The notes beneath the pieces were generated by a model, which was not told the DNA's origin, did no database searches, and worked only from the letters and a program-made list of their open reading frames with translations. A stretch of DNA of 47,131 nucleotides from Neoechinorhynchus agilis (lineage: Eukaryota; Acanthocephala). Positions 19,738-33,400 of the stretch are shown in pieces. Position numbers and translations under genes: made by a program. The stretch spans positions 1-47,131 of the forward strand of contig JBMGUZ010000017.1 of assembly GCA_051530055.1 (NCBI GenBank), in the 5' to 3' direction. Every line of letters starts with the position of its first letter. Position 1 is the stretch's first letter.

Positions 19738-22700
19738 ATACTGTCAAGGTTCAATTTTAGAAATGGAGAAAATAGAAAACGGAAAAAGCGGATTCAATTT
19801 CAAGAACTTTTTTCAAAACTAAGAATAAGGCCGTATTTTTTGTACAAAAACATTACAAAATTAAACTGAGAGAGTAGTTTTAAGATGAGATGAAAGCGTT
19901 TATTTTTTGGGCAAAATTATTTAAAAAATACGAAACCTTCAACAAAAAAATGTCGAGGTCCCTTTTTGGAAGTGGAGAAAATGGAGAACGGAAAAAGTAG
20001 ACTCAATTTCAAGAACTATTTCAAGGCTAAGAATAAGGTCGTATTTTTTGTACAAAAACATTACAAAATTAAAAGGAGAGATAATTTTAAGATGAGATGA
20101 AAGCGTTTATTTCTTTAACCAAAATTATCTAAAAAATACGAAACCTTCAACAAAAACTGTCGAGGTTCAATTTTAGAAATGGAGGAAATAGAAAACGGAA
20201 AAAAAAGCGGATTCAATTTCAAGAACTTTTTTCAAAACTAAGAATAAGGCCGTGTTTTTTGTACAAAAACCTTACAAAATTAAAGTGAGAGATAATTTTA
20301 AGATGAGATGAAAGCGTTTATTTTTTGGGCAAAATTATTTAAAAAATACGAAACCTTCAACAAAAAAATGTCGAGGTCCCTTTTTGGAAGTGGAGAAAAT
20401 GGAGAACGGAAAAAGTAGACTCAATTTCAAGAACTATTTCAAGGCTAAGAATAAGGTCGTATTTTTTGTACAAAAACATTACAAAATTAAAAGGAGAGAT
20501 AATTTTAAGATGAGATGAAAGCGTTTATTTCTTTAACCAAAATTATCTAAAAAATACGAAACCTTCAACAAAAACTGTCGAGGTTCAATTTTAGAAATGG
20601 AGAAAATAGAAAACGGAAAAAGCGGATTCAATTTCAAGAACCTTTTCAAGACTAAGAATAAGGCCGTGTTTTTTGTACAAAAACCTTACAAAATTAAACT
20701 GAGAGATAATTTTAAGATGAGATGAAAGCGTTTATTTCTTTAACCAAAATTATCTAAAAAATACGAAACCTTCAACAAAAACTGTCGAGGTTCAATTTTA
20801 GAAATGGAGAAAATAGAAAACGGAAAAAGGATTCAATTTCAAGAACTTTTTCAAGACTAAGAATAAGGCCGTATTTTTTGTACAAAAACATTACAAAATT
20901 AAACTGAGAGATAATTTTAAGATGAGATGAAAGCGTTTATTTCTTTAACCAAAATTATTTAAAAAATACGAAACCTTCAACAAAAACTGTCGAGGTCCCT
21001 TTTTGGAAGTGGAGAAAAAGGGAACGGAAAAAGTGGACTCAATTTCAAGACTAAGAATTTGGCCGTGTTTTTTGTACAAAAACATTACAAAATTAAAAGG
21101 AGAGATAATTTTAAGATGAGATGAAAGCGTTTATTTCTTTAACCAAAATTATCTAAAAAATACGAAACCTTCAACAAAAACTGTCGAGGTTCAATTTTAG
21201 AAATGGAGAAAATAGAAAACGGAAAAAGCGGATTCAATTTCAAGAACCTTTTTCAAGACTAAGAATAAGGCCGTGTTTTTTGTACAAAAACCTTACAAAA
21301 TTAAACTGAGAGATAATTTTAAGATGAGATGAAAGCGTTTATTTTTTTGGGCAAAATTATTAAAAAAATACGAAACCTTTAACAAAAACTGTCGAGGTCC
21401 CTTTTTGGAAGTGGAAAAAAGGGAACGGAAAAAGTGGACTCAATTTCAAGAACTTTTTTCAAGACTAAGAATTTGGCCGTATTTTTTGTACAAAAACATT
21501 ACAAAATTAAAAGGAGAGATAATTTTAAGATGAGATGAAAGCGTTTATTTCTTTAACCAAAATTATCTAAAAAATACGAAACCTTCAACAAAAACTGTCG
21601 AGGTTCAATTTTAGAAATGGAGAAAATAGAAAACGGAAAAAGCGGATTCAATTTCAAGAACCTTTTTCAAGACTAAGAATAAGGCCGTGTTTTTTGTACA
21701 AAAACCTTACAAAATTAAACTGAGAGATAATTTTAAGATGAGATGAAAGCGTTTATTTCTTTAACCAAAATTATCTAAAAAATACGAAACCTTCAACAAA
21801 AACTGTCGAGGTTCAATTTTGGAAGTGGAGAAAATAGAAAACGGAAAAAGTGGATTCAATTTCAAGAACTTTTTTCAAGACTAAGAATAAGGCCGTATTT
21901 TTTGTACAAAAACATTACAAAATTAAAAGGAGAGATAATTTTAAGATGAGATGAAAGCGTTTATTTCTTTAACCAAAATTATCTAAAAAATACGAAACCT
22001 TCAACAAAAACTGTCGAGGTTCAATTTTAGAAATGGAGAAAATAGAAAACGGAAAAAGCGGATTCAATTTCAAGAACCTTTTTCAAGACTAAGAATAAGG
22101 CCGTGTTTTTTGTACAAAAACCTTACAAAATTAAACTGAGAGATAATTTTAAGATGAGATGAAAGCGTTTATTTCTTTAACCAAAATTATCTAAAAAATA
22201 CGAAACCTTTAACAAAAACTGTCGAGGTTCAATTTTAGAAATGGAGAAAATAGAAAACGGAAAAAGCGGATTCAATTTCAAGAACCTTTTTCAAGACTAA
22301 GAATAAGGCCGTATTTTTTGTACAAAAACATTACAAAATTAAAAGGAGAGATAATTTTAAGATGAGATGAAAGCGTTTATTTCTTTAACCAAAATTATCT
22401 AAAAAATACGAAACCTTCAACAAAAACTGTCGAGGTTCAATTTTAGAAATGGAGAAAATAGAAAACGGAAAAAGCGGATTCAATTTCAAGAACCTTTTTC
22501 AAGACTAAGAATAAGGCCGTGTTTTTTGTACAAAAACCTTACAAAATTAAACTGAGAGATAATTTTAAGATGAGATGAAAGCGTTTATTTCTTTAACCAA
22601 AATTATCTAAAAAATACGAAACCTTCAACAAAAACTGTCGAGGTTCAATTTTAGAAATGGAGAAAATAGAAAACGGAAAAAGCGGATTCAATTTCAAGAA

Positions 22701-25016
22701 CCTTTTTCAAGACTAAGAATAAGGCCGTGTTTTTTGTACAAAAACATTACAAAATTAAAATGAGAGATAATTTTAAGATGAGATGAAAGCGTTTATTTCT
22801 TTAACCAAAATTATCTAAAAATACGAAACCTTCAACAAAAACTGTCGAGGTTCAATTTTAGAAATGGAGAAAATAGAAAACGGAAAAAGCGGATTCAATT
22901 TCAAGAACCTTTTTCAAGACTAAGAATAAGGCCGTGTTTTTTGTACAAAAACCTTACAAAATTAAACTGAGAGATAATTTTAAGATGAGATGAAAGCGTT
23001 TATTTCTTTAACCAAAATCATCTAAAAAATACGAAACCTTTAACAAAAACTGTCGAGGTTCAATTTTAGAAATGGAGAAAATAGAAAACGGAAAAAGCGG
23101 ATTCAATTTCAAGAACCTTTTTCAAGACTAAGAATAAGGCCGTGTTTTTTGTACAAAAACATTACAAAATTAAACTGAGAGATAATTTTAAGATGAGATG
23201 AAAGCGTTTATTTCTTTAACCAAAATTATCTAAAAAATACGAAACCTTCAACAAAAACTGTCGAGGTTCAATTTTAGAAATGGAGAAAATAGAAAACGGA
23301 AAAAGCGGATTCAATTTCAAGAACCTTTTTCAAGACTAAGAATAAGGCCGTGTTTTTTGTACAAAAACATTACAAAATTAAACTGAGAGATAATTTTAAG
23401 ATGAGATGAAAGCGTTTATTTCTTTAACCAAAATTATCTAAAAAATACGAAACCTTCAACAAAAACTGTCGAGGTTCAATTTTAGAAATGGAGAAAATAG
23501 AAAACGGAAAAAGCGGATTCAATTTCAAGAACCTTTTTCAAGACTAAGAATAAGGCCGTATTTTTTGTACAAAAACATTACAAAATTAAAATGAGAGATA
23601 ATTTTAAGATGAGATGAAAGCGTTTATTTCTTTAACCAAAATTATCTAAAAAATACGAAACCTTCAACAAAAACTGTCGAGGTTCAATTTTAGAAATGGA
23701 GAAAATAGAAAACGGAAAAAGCGGATTCAATTTCAAGAACCTTTTTCAAGACTAAGAATACGTGTTTTTTGTACAAAAACATTACAAAATTAAACTGAGA
23801 GATAATTTTAAGATGAGATGAAAGCGTTTATTTCTTTAACAAAAATCATGTAAAAAATACGAAACCTTTAACAAAAACTGTCGAGGTTCAATTTTAGAAA
23901 TGGAGAAAATAGAAAACGGAAAAAGCGGATTCAATTTCAAGAACCTTTTTCAAGACTAAGAATAAGGCCGTGTTTTTTGTACAAAAACCTTACAAAATTA
24001 AACTGAGAGATAATTTTAAGATGAGATGAAAGCGTTTATTTCTTTAACAAAAATCATGTAAAAAATACGAAACCTTTAACAAAAACTGTCGAGGTCTCTT
24101 TTTGGAAGTGGAGAAAATGGAGAACGGAAAAAGTGGACTCAATTTCAAGAACTATTTCAAGGCTAAGAATTTGGCCGTGTTTTTTGTACAAAAACATTAC
24201 AAAATTAAAAGGAGAGATAATTTTAAGATGAGATGAAAGCGTTTATTTCTTTAACCAAAATCATCTAAAAAATACGAAACCTTCAACAAAAACTGTCGAG
24301 GTTCAATTTTAGAAATGGAGAAAATAGAAAACGGAAAAAGCGGATTCAATTTCAAGAACCTTTTTCAAGACTAAGAATAAGGCCGTGTTTTTTGTACAAA
24401 AACCTTACAAAATTAAACTGAGAGATAATTTTAAGATGAGATGAAAGCGTTTATTTCTTTAACCAAAATCATCTAAAAAATACGAAACCTTCAACAAAAA
24501 CTGTCGAGGTTCAATTTTAGAAATGGAGAAAATAGAAAACGGAAAAAGCGGATTCAATTTCAAGAACCTTTTTCAAGACTAAGAATTTGGCCGTGTTTTT
24601 TGTACAAAAACCTTACAAAATTAAACTGAGAGATAATTTTAAGATGAGATGAAAGCTTTTATTTCTTTAACAAAAATCATGTAAAAAATACGAAACCTTC
24701 AACAAAAACTATCGAGGTCTCTTTTTGGAAGTGGAGAAAATAGAAAACGGAAAAAGCGGATTCAATTTCAAGAACCTTTTTCAAGACTAAGAATAAGGCC
24801 GTGTTTTTTGTACAAAAACCTTACAAAATTAAACTGAGAGATAATTTTAAGATGAGATGAAAGCGTTTATTTTTTTAACCAAAATCATCTAAAAAATACG
24901 AAACCTTCAACAAAAACTGTCGATGTCCCTTTTTGGAAGTGGAGAAAATGGAGAACGGAAAAAGTAGACTCAATTTCAAGAATTTTTTTCAAGACTAAGA
25001 ATTTGGCCGTATTTTT
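19738..25016. repeat. Satellite array, about 26 monomers of 208 bp
   Basis: Equivalent points recur at 22011, 22219, 22427 and 22635, a 208-bp period. Each monomer has ACTGTCGAGGTTCAATTTTA, TCAAGACTAAGAATAAGGCC, TTTTTTGTACAAAAAC (a perfect 14-bp palindrome TTTTTGTACAAAAA at its core) and AAGATGAGATGAAAGCGTTT. Two subfamilies are visible: A (GGTTCAATTTTAGAAATGG, GCGGATTC) and B (GGTCCCTTTTTGGAAGTGG, GTAGACTC or GTGGACTC). They alternate near the left edge (A 19740, B 19953, A 20160, B 20365), subfamily A alone fills about 22.0-24.0 kb, and B-like or hybrid units return near 24.09, 24.72 and 24.93 kb. There are no ORFs. The array lies upstream of the UBR gene. Confidence 0.97.
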
Positions 25017-26690
25017 CGGTCTAAATCAAACTTAAAACTTTTACCGATTGTGTCTCCACTTTTTTCCTTACCTGAGTTCTTATTTTTTTGATGGTTGTCA
25101 CTTCGATCATAAGGAGCAGGAAAGAATTACACTGCCTCGTAGAATTTCTTACAAGGATAGTTGAACAATGTGACGACACTGTCTCGTGCTCTAAAGATTG
25201 TGAAACGTTCCAACGAGCAAATTTGTGGTTTATAAATCAAAGTCAATTGAATTTCTTATCTTCTTAAACAAACTTTTAAGAAAACTTAAATTTCGTCTAA
25301 AATGAGGTTAAATATTAAATGCGCCCAACGCCCTGAAGCTACTAAGATTAATCATTTTAATTCCCTATTTTGCGGTTTAAAATTCTATTAATATTCTTTG
25401 ATGGCTCAGTCAAAGTTTAAGTTTGCCAAAACCTTTTCATCGCTAACTAAACAAAATTCAAATGCGTTCAAACGAAAATTGGATTTAAAGATCAAATAAC
25501 GATTTAAGTGCGATTTCTCTGGTTTCATTTCGTGAATTGGCAAAAGGGGATAATTTGTCAAAATCCAATAAATAGAAAATCTCAGTTAAAAATATAAACC
25601 AGCTTTTAAAAACCGAGACAAATGTTAACTTACCTACATGGCGTCTTTACTTATCTGATTATAGAGCAACGCACACACGTCATTTGGCATAAAAGGGCTT
25701 TCGTGAAAACAAAAATATGACGTCATTTGGTTATTAGCAAGCGGAGATAGAAAGCGACGACAGAATTGTGATTCTTTCGTGTAACAACGGGGCAATGCTG
25801 CCAGCGTGATGGCGACGGTCGAGGAAGGACAAAAGCTGGAATTTGGTGGGAGGTGGTGAATGTAAAGAAAAGTAACCAAATAGAAAACAATACTGCCTTT
25901 ATTAAAAAAAATAAACAAATATAAACTACATCACTTTTTACCTATTATTAAATTTTTTAACGTACGTCAGCTGATCATAGTGATCGATATGAAGAATCGA
26001 TTTGATCTTAACATTTTTAGATTGATTTATCTTTTACGGATCGCTTTACGTAGGCCATTGATTGTGATTGATTTTACGTTCCTTCGGATTACAAATTGTA
26101 GTTGTGATGTTCTTTAAAATTCTCCCCCAGTCATAATCCCTTCTAATCTCTCGCTTTCCTAAGCGATCTTCTTATGTTCATGGATGTTAATTTGAAAACG
26201 CGTTCATTTGCTTAGTGCAAAATACTTGTGGTGAAACGACCAACATTATCTTATTTCACGTTTGTTTGCCTTCTGGCGATTTATCCAAATATTATCCGAT
26301 TTTGCGGCCACATTCTCTTCCCGTTAAGTTGCCCCATGAACGCTGGCGATAGTTAAGAAGATTGCAAATTTCGAAAGGGATCAGGGTCGAGTAGACCAAA
26401 CAAACGATTTTCTCCCCCGGAAGTTTTTAAAATGCTAAAATCTTTATTAGAACATTGCGTTTTTTCCAAAGTTGCAAATAAAATATATCCTAAAATGTTA
26501 ACAACACAGATTTGCATTCACTTAATTGAGATCATTTCATTGAAATTCTTCGGACGTTTCCTAGTTCAGCTTTTGCTCGAATTCTTATCGTTAAATGCAA
26601 TTTAGAAACTATTTTATTTTCAATAACATTTGAAGAATGTGCTTCTAGCAACTATCTCGCACAGGAGCATTATAAATATCGCTGTCCACA
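25017..26690. other. No gene recognised, apart from one LTR-derived repeat copy
   Basis: AT-rich single-copy-looking sequence to the right of the satellite. It holds the dispersed repeat at 25780-25905. No ORF with recognisable motifs and no RNA gene was seen. Confidence 0.5.
25780..25905 (+). repeat. Dispersed repeat, copy 2, probably LTR-derived
   Basis: Begins TGTAACAACGGGGCAATGCT and contains GACGGTCGAGGAAGGACAAA and GGTGGGAGGTGGTGAATGTA, shared with the copies at 1.9, 33.9 and 41.2 kb. The TGTAAC start is LTR-like. Treated as a fossil, probably solo. Confidence 0.5.
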
Positions 26691-26699
26691 TTATATTCA

Positions 26700-27000
26700 A
26701 AATACAACGATCGCCGTGAACTCTAAGACCGTTTCTTGGAGGAGCTATGAAATGGACGGCGATGAATTCTAAATCGGGGTATTGTAGAGAGCCTGCGAGA
26801 GATGAAGAGTATCGTGGCGATTGACGTACGAAAATTGAGATCCCCCCATGGACGGGAAGGAAGAGTACCGGGGAAGGGGAGCTAAGCCGTGTTTCTGTTA
26901 AGATGACTACGTCGACTTTTGATTTAGATGAAATGAGTGAAATTTCATTTAATTTAAGGAAGGAAGCTACGGGTATTTGAGTAGAAAACGGTGGGGAAGG
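26700..27000 (-). mobile_element. LINE endonuclease-domain fragment
   Basis: The minus strand reads SFLKLNEISLISSKSKVDVV, then VILTETRLSSPSPVLFLPVH, GGISIFVRQSPRYSS and DLEFIAVHFIAPP, the pattern of an apurinic-type LINE endonuclease (KLNEL, VDVVILTETRL with catalytic Glu, GGISIFVR). In this orientation the endonuclease should precede the RT, but it lies downstream of the RT copy at 27.5-29.2 kb, so this is a separate or rearranged element, lost towards its 3' side. It may be the same LINE family. Confidence 0.7.
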
Positions 27001-27510
27001 GAATTTTGGATTTCGGGAAAAGGGGGACGGAAATGAAGGAGATTGAGGTTGCTTTAATCGTTGCGGGTGATTAAATAAAGGCGAAATCGATTAAATTTGC
27101 CGATGTAGAACGATTGATTATCCCAAAGAAATCTGTAAAGGATCGAATCGAAAATTTGAGTTGGTATGAGTCATTGGCAGTGTGAGGAATAAATTGGGAA
27201 ACCGTGTTTAAGGTTGAGTGACAGTGCTATTTTCCTTTATGGTTTTTGGGCGCCTTTGAAGTTGCACGGATTCAAAGAAGTTGGGGAGTCGATTACTCTT
27301 CGAGTTCTTGGGACGTGGAAGATTTTTTAGAGTGCTAGTTAAAAGCGAAGTTTTTACTTGGAAGATGATGTCTTGTTTATAGAAACACGTTTTATTAATT
27401 TAAGAAAAGAACGATCCATACACTTGTCAGCATCTATCTTTGCTGAAGGTGTCTGGATGTCGGATGTTGAGGCAGGGAGGCGGGACTTGTCTTTGAAGGA
27501 GTTATACAGG

Positions 27511-29240
27511 AGAATGACAGATTAGGAGTCTTTCTTTGTTCTCCGGTTATTAAGGAAAGATTGGGCTTGAGGGAAGAAAGATTTTTGGTAGAGGATGGTA
27601 CGAGCGATGGAAGGATGAAAAAGGTTGGGGTTACGGGTGTTTACGAAGGAAGAAAATTGTGAATGGGTTTGAAGAAGACGGAGGGCGTTTTTGGAGAAAA
27701 AATGGAGTGGATGTGGGCGTCGAGGGGAGGGAGTGAAGTCCCGCACATTCTCGCTGCTCTCTTGTGGAAGGTTTCGAGGGAATGGAGAGCATTGACGGAG
27801 AGGGCGAGGAAAGTGGGGTTCGCGTATGTAAGGAAAGGGAGGATGGTAGAAAGATAAAAGTGAGCAAGGTGTTTAATGGATACGCCGAGACGCTGGAGGA
27901 GTTTGAGAACTTAAAGCCGATGGTTTGTTTTAGAGAGTGTAAATGAAATGTGGGCATTCCATTTAATGTTTTCTTGTAAAATCACGCCCAGTATTCGGAG
28001 AGAAGAGGAGCGTTGGATGGGGAGAAGGAGAGGCGCGGGGATAAGATTGCGTTTGGAAATGTGGGGGACAATATCAAAAGATTTGGATAAATTTAGGGAG
28101 AGTTTAGGGTTGAGAGCGAGGAAATGAGATGGTTTAGCTTGTCCATGGTAGTGGAGAGGGAGAGAGAGGGAGATGCGATGGTAATGACTGTGAGGTCATC
28201 TACATAGAGAAAATATTTGGTAGGGGGAGTGAGGGGATGGTCATTTAGAAAAATGTCAAAGAGGGGAAAGTACGGCGCCTTTGAGGACCCCTTTAATTAT
28301 CGGAAGAGAAGAGGAACAAGAAGTTCCACATTGAATATATTGTTTGCGGTTGGAGAGGAAAGAGGAAATCCAAGCGAGCTGCCAGGTTGGGAGGCCAAAG
28401 GAAGCACATGATTGGAGGAGAAGGGAGTGATCGACCGACTCGAACGCCCTGGAAATATCCAGTTGCACGAGACGGACGGTTGATGCTGGACTGGAATCTA
28501 AGCTGCGCACAAGCGTATCGCAAATGCAGAGGAGGGCATCAAAACAAGAGTAATTGGGACGGAAAGCGAATTGGGAAGGGGAGATGTTTTTGAGGAAGAG
28601 GGGAAGTGGGCGGTTTTTAAAACATTTTTCTAAGATTTTAGAGGAAGGAGAGAGGATAGAGATGGGACGAAAGGATGTGGGGGAAATCGGTTTATTGTTT
28701 TTGAAGAATGGGACGACCGGGCTTCCTTAAGATACGATGGGAAAGTGCCCAATAGAAAGCTAAGGTTCGTTATGTGCGTTAGAGAGTTCCGGGATGATGA
28801 AACGAATGGCCCAATTTGGGATAGTCGAATTAGGGGAAGAATGGCGGGGCAGGCGTTTAAGGATCTCTAGGATTTCGAGATGGGAAACTAAGGAAGGGCA
28901 TGTATGAATGGGCCGGTCAGAAAGTGAGAAGGGAGGTTAGGACAATGGATTGGAGGTTTGGGGAGTGGCGGTGGAAACACTCGATGATAAGTTTTTATGT
29001 GGATAGATACGAAAAGAAAGTTGTGAAGTGAGGAGTGTGTCTTCTGTTAAGAAAGAGGGAGGCTATGAGTGCTGAATTGAAAGTTACTTTTGGGGGGAAC
29101 GAACACTACAGTTGTTAGGAGGAAGAAAATGCAGAATGCAAGTCGGAGGAAAGGAGTTGAGTGATACCAAGAATTATGGTAGCGTTGGAGTGCATTAGCG
29201 GCGAAAAGAGTCTGCAACAAGGGATTCAGGTATTAAAGTG
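27511..29240 (-). mobile_element. LINE fragment, copy 2, longer RT-bearing copy
   Basis: Nearly identical to 4092-5066 but continues further 5'. On the minus strand, from right to left, the extra part reads PSSFRP-like TSFRPISILSPSSKILEKCF, NISPSQFAFRPNYSCFDALL and CICDTLVRSLDSSPASTV, then the shared VQLDISRAFESVDHSLL, FLSNRKQYIQ and FLYVDDLTVIT. These are the fingers and palm blocks of a jockey/CR1-like RT. Upstream coding-like sequence reaches about 29225. Several in-frame stops and frame changes make it inactive. Both copies end at the same 3' point (TCATTCTC on the minus strand), suggesting that this is the true 3' end of the family. Confidence 0.87.
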
Positions 29241-30436
29241 ATAAAAATGGTACACACTTCACAGTTGGCCTTCACATGAAGCGGCCAAGGGTTTGAATCG
29301 TTGTATTTCAGGTGCCGGATAAATTGATATACCAAGTCCGCCTATTCAAATCTCTAACCCTTAACAAGACCAATTTTGCTTCCAAGTGGTTCCCTCAATC
29401 TCAAATAGCCCTTCTTTTCCTATCAATTGTGTCTCTTCTGTTTTCGTATACTTGGTCATCCATTTTCAGAAAAATCAAAAATGTGACAAACACCTACCAA
29501 TTTCGTTGCATAAAGGTTTTATTAAACTCTATCTTCTTAAGCGCCTCAGATTCCTTTGATTATCATCCAAAGATCTTAAGTACTTTTATAACATCGCCAT
29601 TACCAGTGCATATTCTGCAATTTTCCTTCTAATCTATTCAAACTCTAATCTGCTCCTCCAAACTCATAGAAAAACACCTCTCTCAAATCTTTCAAATCCT
29701 CCTCTTCAATTTTTAAAACACATTTCTCCTTTTACTCACACTTACAACACTCGCGTCGTCCCAACATTTGCCATCCTTCAGTTCCTCGCATAGCACTCTA
29801 TCTTCCCACCGCTCAATCCTCCAAATGTGAATCGGACGAAAGAGCGGACAACAACATCATCCTTACAATTTAAAGTTCTTTGCTTACAAGTTTCACTAAA
29901 TACCTAAGGTACATGGTTCGGTGACTCGTATTTTCCCTGGTCCAAATCAAACGAGTTATTATGTTAACTCTGTACAGCGTCCGAGCTCTTAAATAAATTC
30001 CCATATCACAAAGTCGCTTTTGGCAAGCAGAAGACGCCATTCGCTCTCCGTCAATGGAATACTCAAAGGATCTTTTCGGTACAGTTCACCAAGTGAACTT
30101 CACTTTTTTGCCGTCAACAAAAAGAATAACGCTAACGACCACTTTTTTCCGATTATTAATAACGCCCTCGACCTTAAAATCATAAGCAATCGCATCGAGG
30201 ATGTTTGATTTGGAGTTGTGTCGATCATAACCCCCTCGCAAGATATTTCGATGGAGGAAGCTACAGCAAAAACAATGACCGAAGCTCACTCTGTTTTACC
30301 TCCATGACATTGGCTCTTTGAAACTTACCGTTAGGAGCTCAGTTGATTTTCGAGAAAATCATTCGAACGTTTCCTTGAATATTAAACGACTTTTTCTAGT
30401 GAACAGATGATTTATTTTGATTTTATCCGCGTTCTC
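29241..30436. other. No confident gene; one unassigned plus-strand ORF
   Basis: A 106-residue plus-strand frame (29312-29632) and a pyrimidine-rich stretch following it (29640-29830) have LINE-like composition (SKLIEKHLSQIFQILL) but no diagnostic motif. Just before it, GGTTTGAATCG at about 29289-29299 resembles a B-box without a tRNA fold. The rest is featureless. Confidence 0.35.
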
Positions 30437-33400
30437 TCAAACGTGGTATTTTGTGAACTCCTCCAAATCACTCTCAGTCTCGACTTTCCTTAGCCTTCTA
30501 AACACAGACCGTGTGATTTGTTTCACTTCTGCCTGTAATTCTGTAATACTACACGGCTGAGTGGCGATCATTTGTTGAGATAACTGTTTAGCGAGTTTCT
30601 TAAACAATTCCTTCGAAGCGAATCGTCCACTCACATAAAGTGGATTTAATATGTCGACTACCACCTCCGAAATGGCTGACAAATTATTAACTACTTCCTT
30701 TTCAGGTTTAGTAGCCTTTTCTTTACATCCACCTTCTTCTCCACTCGTTCTTTTGCGTCCACTCGCTAGGCTGCTACATTCAGTTACAAACGAAACAACC
30801 GTCATTACGAGATCCAAAACGACTTCTTCGGCCACTCGTGCATCCTCTCTCCGCTGTCTTTCATCGTCCCTAAGCCGTTTTCTTAATCTATGAATTGCCA
30901 ACATACAGTTCGTCCTATAGGTGCTTTCAGATCGACCACATGATCTGTAGATTTCCGCCTCGATCTCTGCACCTTTCCCACGATCATTCTCAATCAATTG
31001 TAGCAAATCCCCGATCTCGGCGACGAATCGCGGTCTTAATCCTTCATCGAACGCCGGAAAGGGCCTCTGATTCAATTCTGCATCAATCTGCTTACTCTGC
31101 CAATCTTTAACGCTTTTTTCGTATATACTTGACCGCCTAAACAAATCCTGACCACTTCCCGATCCACTCGCACAAATGTCACAGCACCTTTCAGGAATAA
31201 AATACTCAATGCCAAAGTATCTGGAGATCATGTAACGCCGACATTTCCGATTCTCACAGAATTCAAGTAACTCCTGCAATCGATAATTCTTATAGTTCGC
31301 TTTGTGATCTTCACCAGCAGTAAATTCCGAATTTAAATCCTCCATTGAGCAATATATACGGCAGTGAGTCGATTTCCGACTAAACTCGTACAAATGACCA
31401 ATATTTTGACGTGATCGGAGTTAAGAAAAAATTAAAGACAAATATCGCGAATCCGAAAATAGACTTGGAATCAGCGCGTTAAAGTATACTAAATGAATCT
31501 ATCTAACAGTCAAGAATTTCACATTAATTAATTGCTTTAGGACGCTGTAGAACACCGTTTTTCAAAGTTAGCCAGTTTCAACAAAATGTCTTATTAACGA
31601 TTTAGAGAATTGTAACAAAAATTTCGCACTACTAATTTTCTGCGTACAACAAAATCACAACGTTTCGATGTTCAGGAAGATGCCGGAAAACAACAACATG
31701 GCAACGTATCAACGTTCAGGGAGATTCCAGGAAACAACAAACGCACCAAGTTTCGACGTACAGGAAGACTTCAGTAAACAAAAAAAATCAACAAGCTTCG
31801 ACTTTCAGACTGATTCCAGGAAACAACAAAACGTACAAAGTTTCGACTTTCAGGGAAATTCAAAAAACAGCAACAAAAGCACCAAGTCTCGACTTTCAGG
31901 AAAATTCAAAAAACAACAAATAACGCACCAAGTCTTGACTTCCAGACTGATTCAAGAAAACAACAGAACGTATAGAGTTTCGACTTTCAGACTGATTCGA
32001 GAAAACAACAAAACGTACAAAGTTTCGACTTTCAGGCTGATTCGAGAAAACAACAAAACGCACAAAGTTTCGACTTTCAAACTGATTCCAAAAAACAACA
32101 AAACGAACAAAGTTTAGACTTTCAGGAAAATTCAAAGAACAACAACAAACGCACCAAGTCTCGACTTCCAGACTGATTCAAGAAAACAACAGAACGTATA
32201 GAGTTTCGACTTTCAAACTGATTCGAGAAAACAACAAAACGCCCAAAGTTTTGACTTTCAGGAAGATTAAAAAACAACAAAACGCCCAAAGTTTCGACTT
32301 TCAGACTGATTCCAAAAAACAACAAAACGCACAAAGTTTCGACTTTCAAACTGATTCCAAAAAACAACAAAACGAACAAAGTTTAGACTTTCAGGAAAAT
32401 TCAAAGAACAACAACAAACGCACCAAGTCTCGACTTCCAGACTGATTCAAGAAAACAACAGAACGTATAGAGTTTCGACTTTCAAACTGATTCGAGAAAA
32501 CAACAAAACGCCCAAAGTTTCGACTTTCAGGAAGATTAAAAAACAACAAAACGCCCAAAGTTTCGACTTTCAGACTGATCCGAGAAAACAACAAAACGCA
32601 CAAAGTTTCGACTTTCAGGGAAATTCAAAAAACAGCAACAAAAGCACCAAGTCTCGACTTTCAGGAAAATTCAAAAAACAACAACAAACGCACCAAGTCT
32701 TGACTTCCAGACTGATTCAAGAAAATAAGAAAACGTACAAAGTTTCGACTTTCAGATTGATTCGAGAAAACAACAAAACGTACAAAGTTTCGACTTTCAG
32801 GCTGATTCGAGAAAACAACAAAACGCACAAAGTTTCGACTTTCAAACTGATTCCAAAAAACAACAAAACGAACAAAGTTTAGACTTTCAGGAAAATTCAA
32901 AGAACAACAACAAACGCACCAAGTCTCGACTTCCAGACTGATTCAAGAAAACAACAGAACGTATAGAGTTTCGACTTTCAAACTGATTCGAGAAAACAAC
33001 AAAACGCCCAAAGTTTCGACTTTCAGGAAGATTAAAAAACAACAAAACGCCCAAAGTTTCGACTTTCAGACTGATTCCAAAAAACAACAAAACGAACAAA
33101 GTTTAGACTTTCAGGAAAATTCAAAGAACAACAACAAACGCACCAAGTCTCGACTTCCAGACTGATTCAAGAAAACAACAGAACGTATAGAGTTTCGACT
33201 TTCAAACTGATTCGAGAAAACAACAAAACGCCCAAAGTTTCGACTTTCAGGAAGATTAAAAAACAACAAAACGCCCAAAGTTTCGACTTTCAGACTGATC
33301 CGAGAAAACAACAAAACGCACAAAGTTTCGACTTTCAGGGAAATTCAAAAAACAGCAACAAAAGCACCAAGTCTTGACTTCCAGACTGATTCAAGAAAAT

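Noticed and set aside
29260-29310. A tRNA-like stretch with GGTTTGAATCG
   Set aside because: No acceptor stem, D-arm or anticodon arm can be folded around it.
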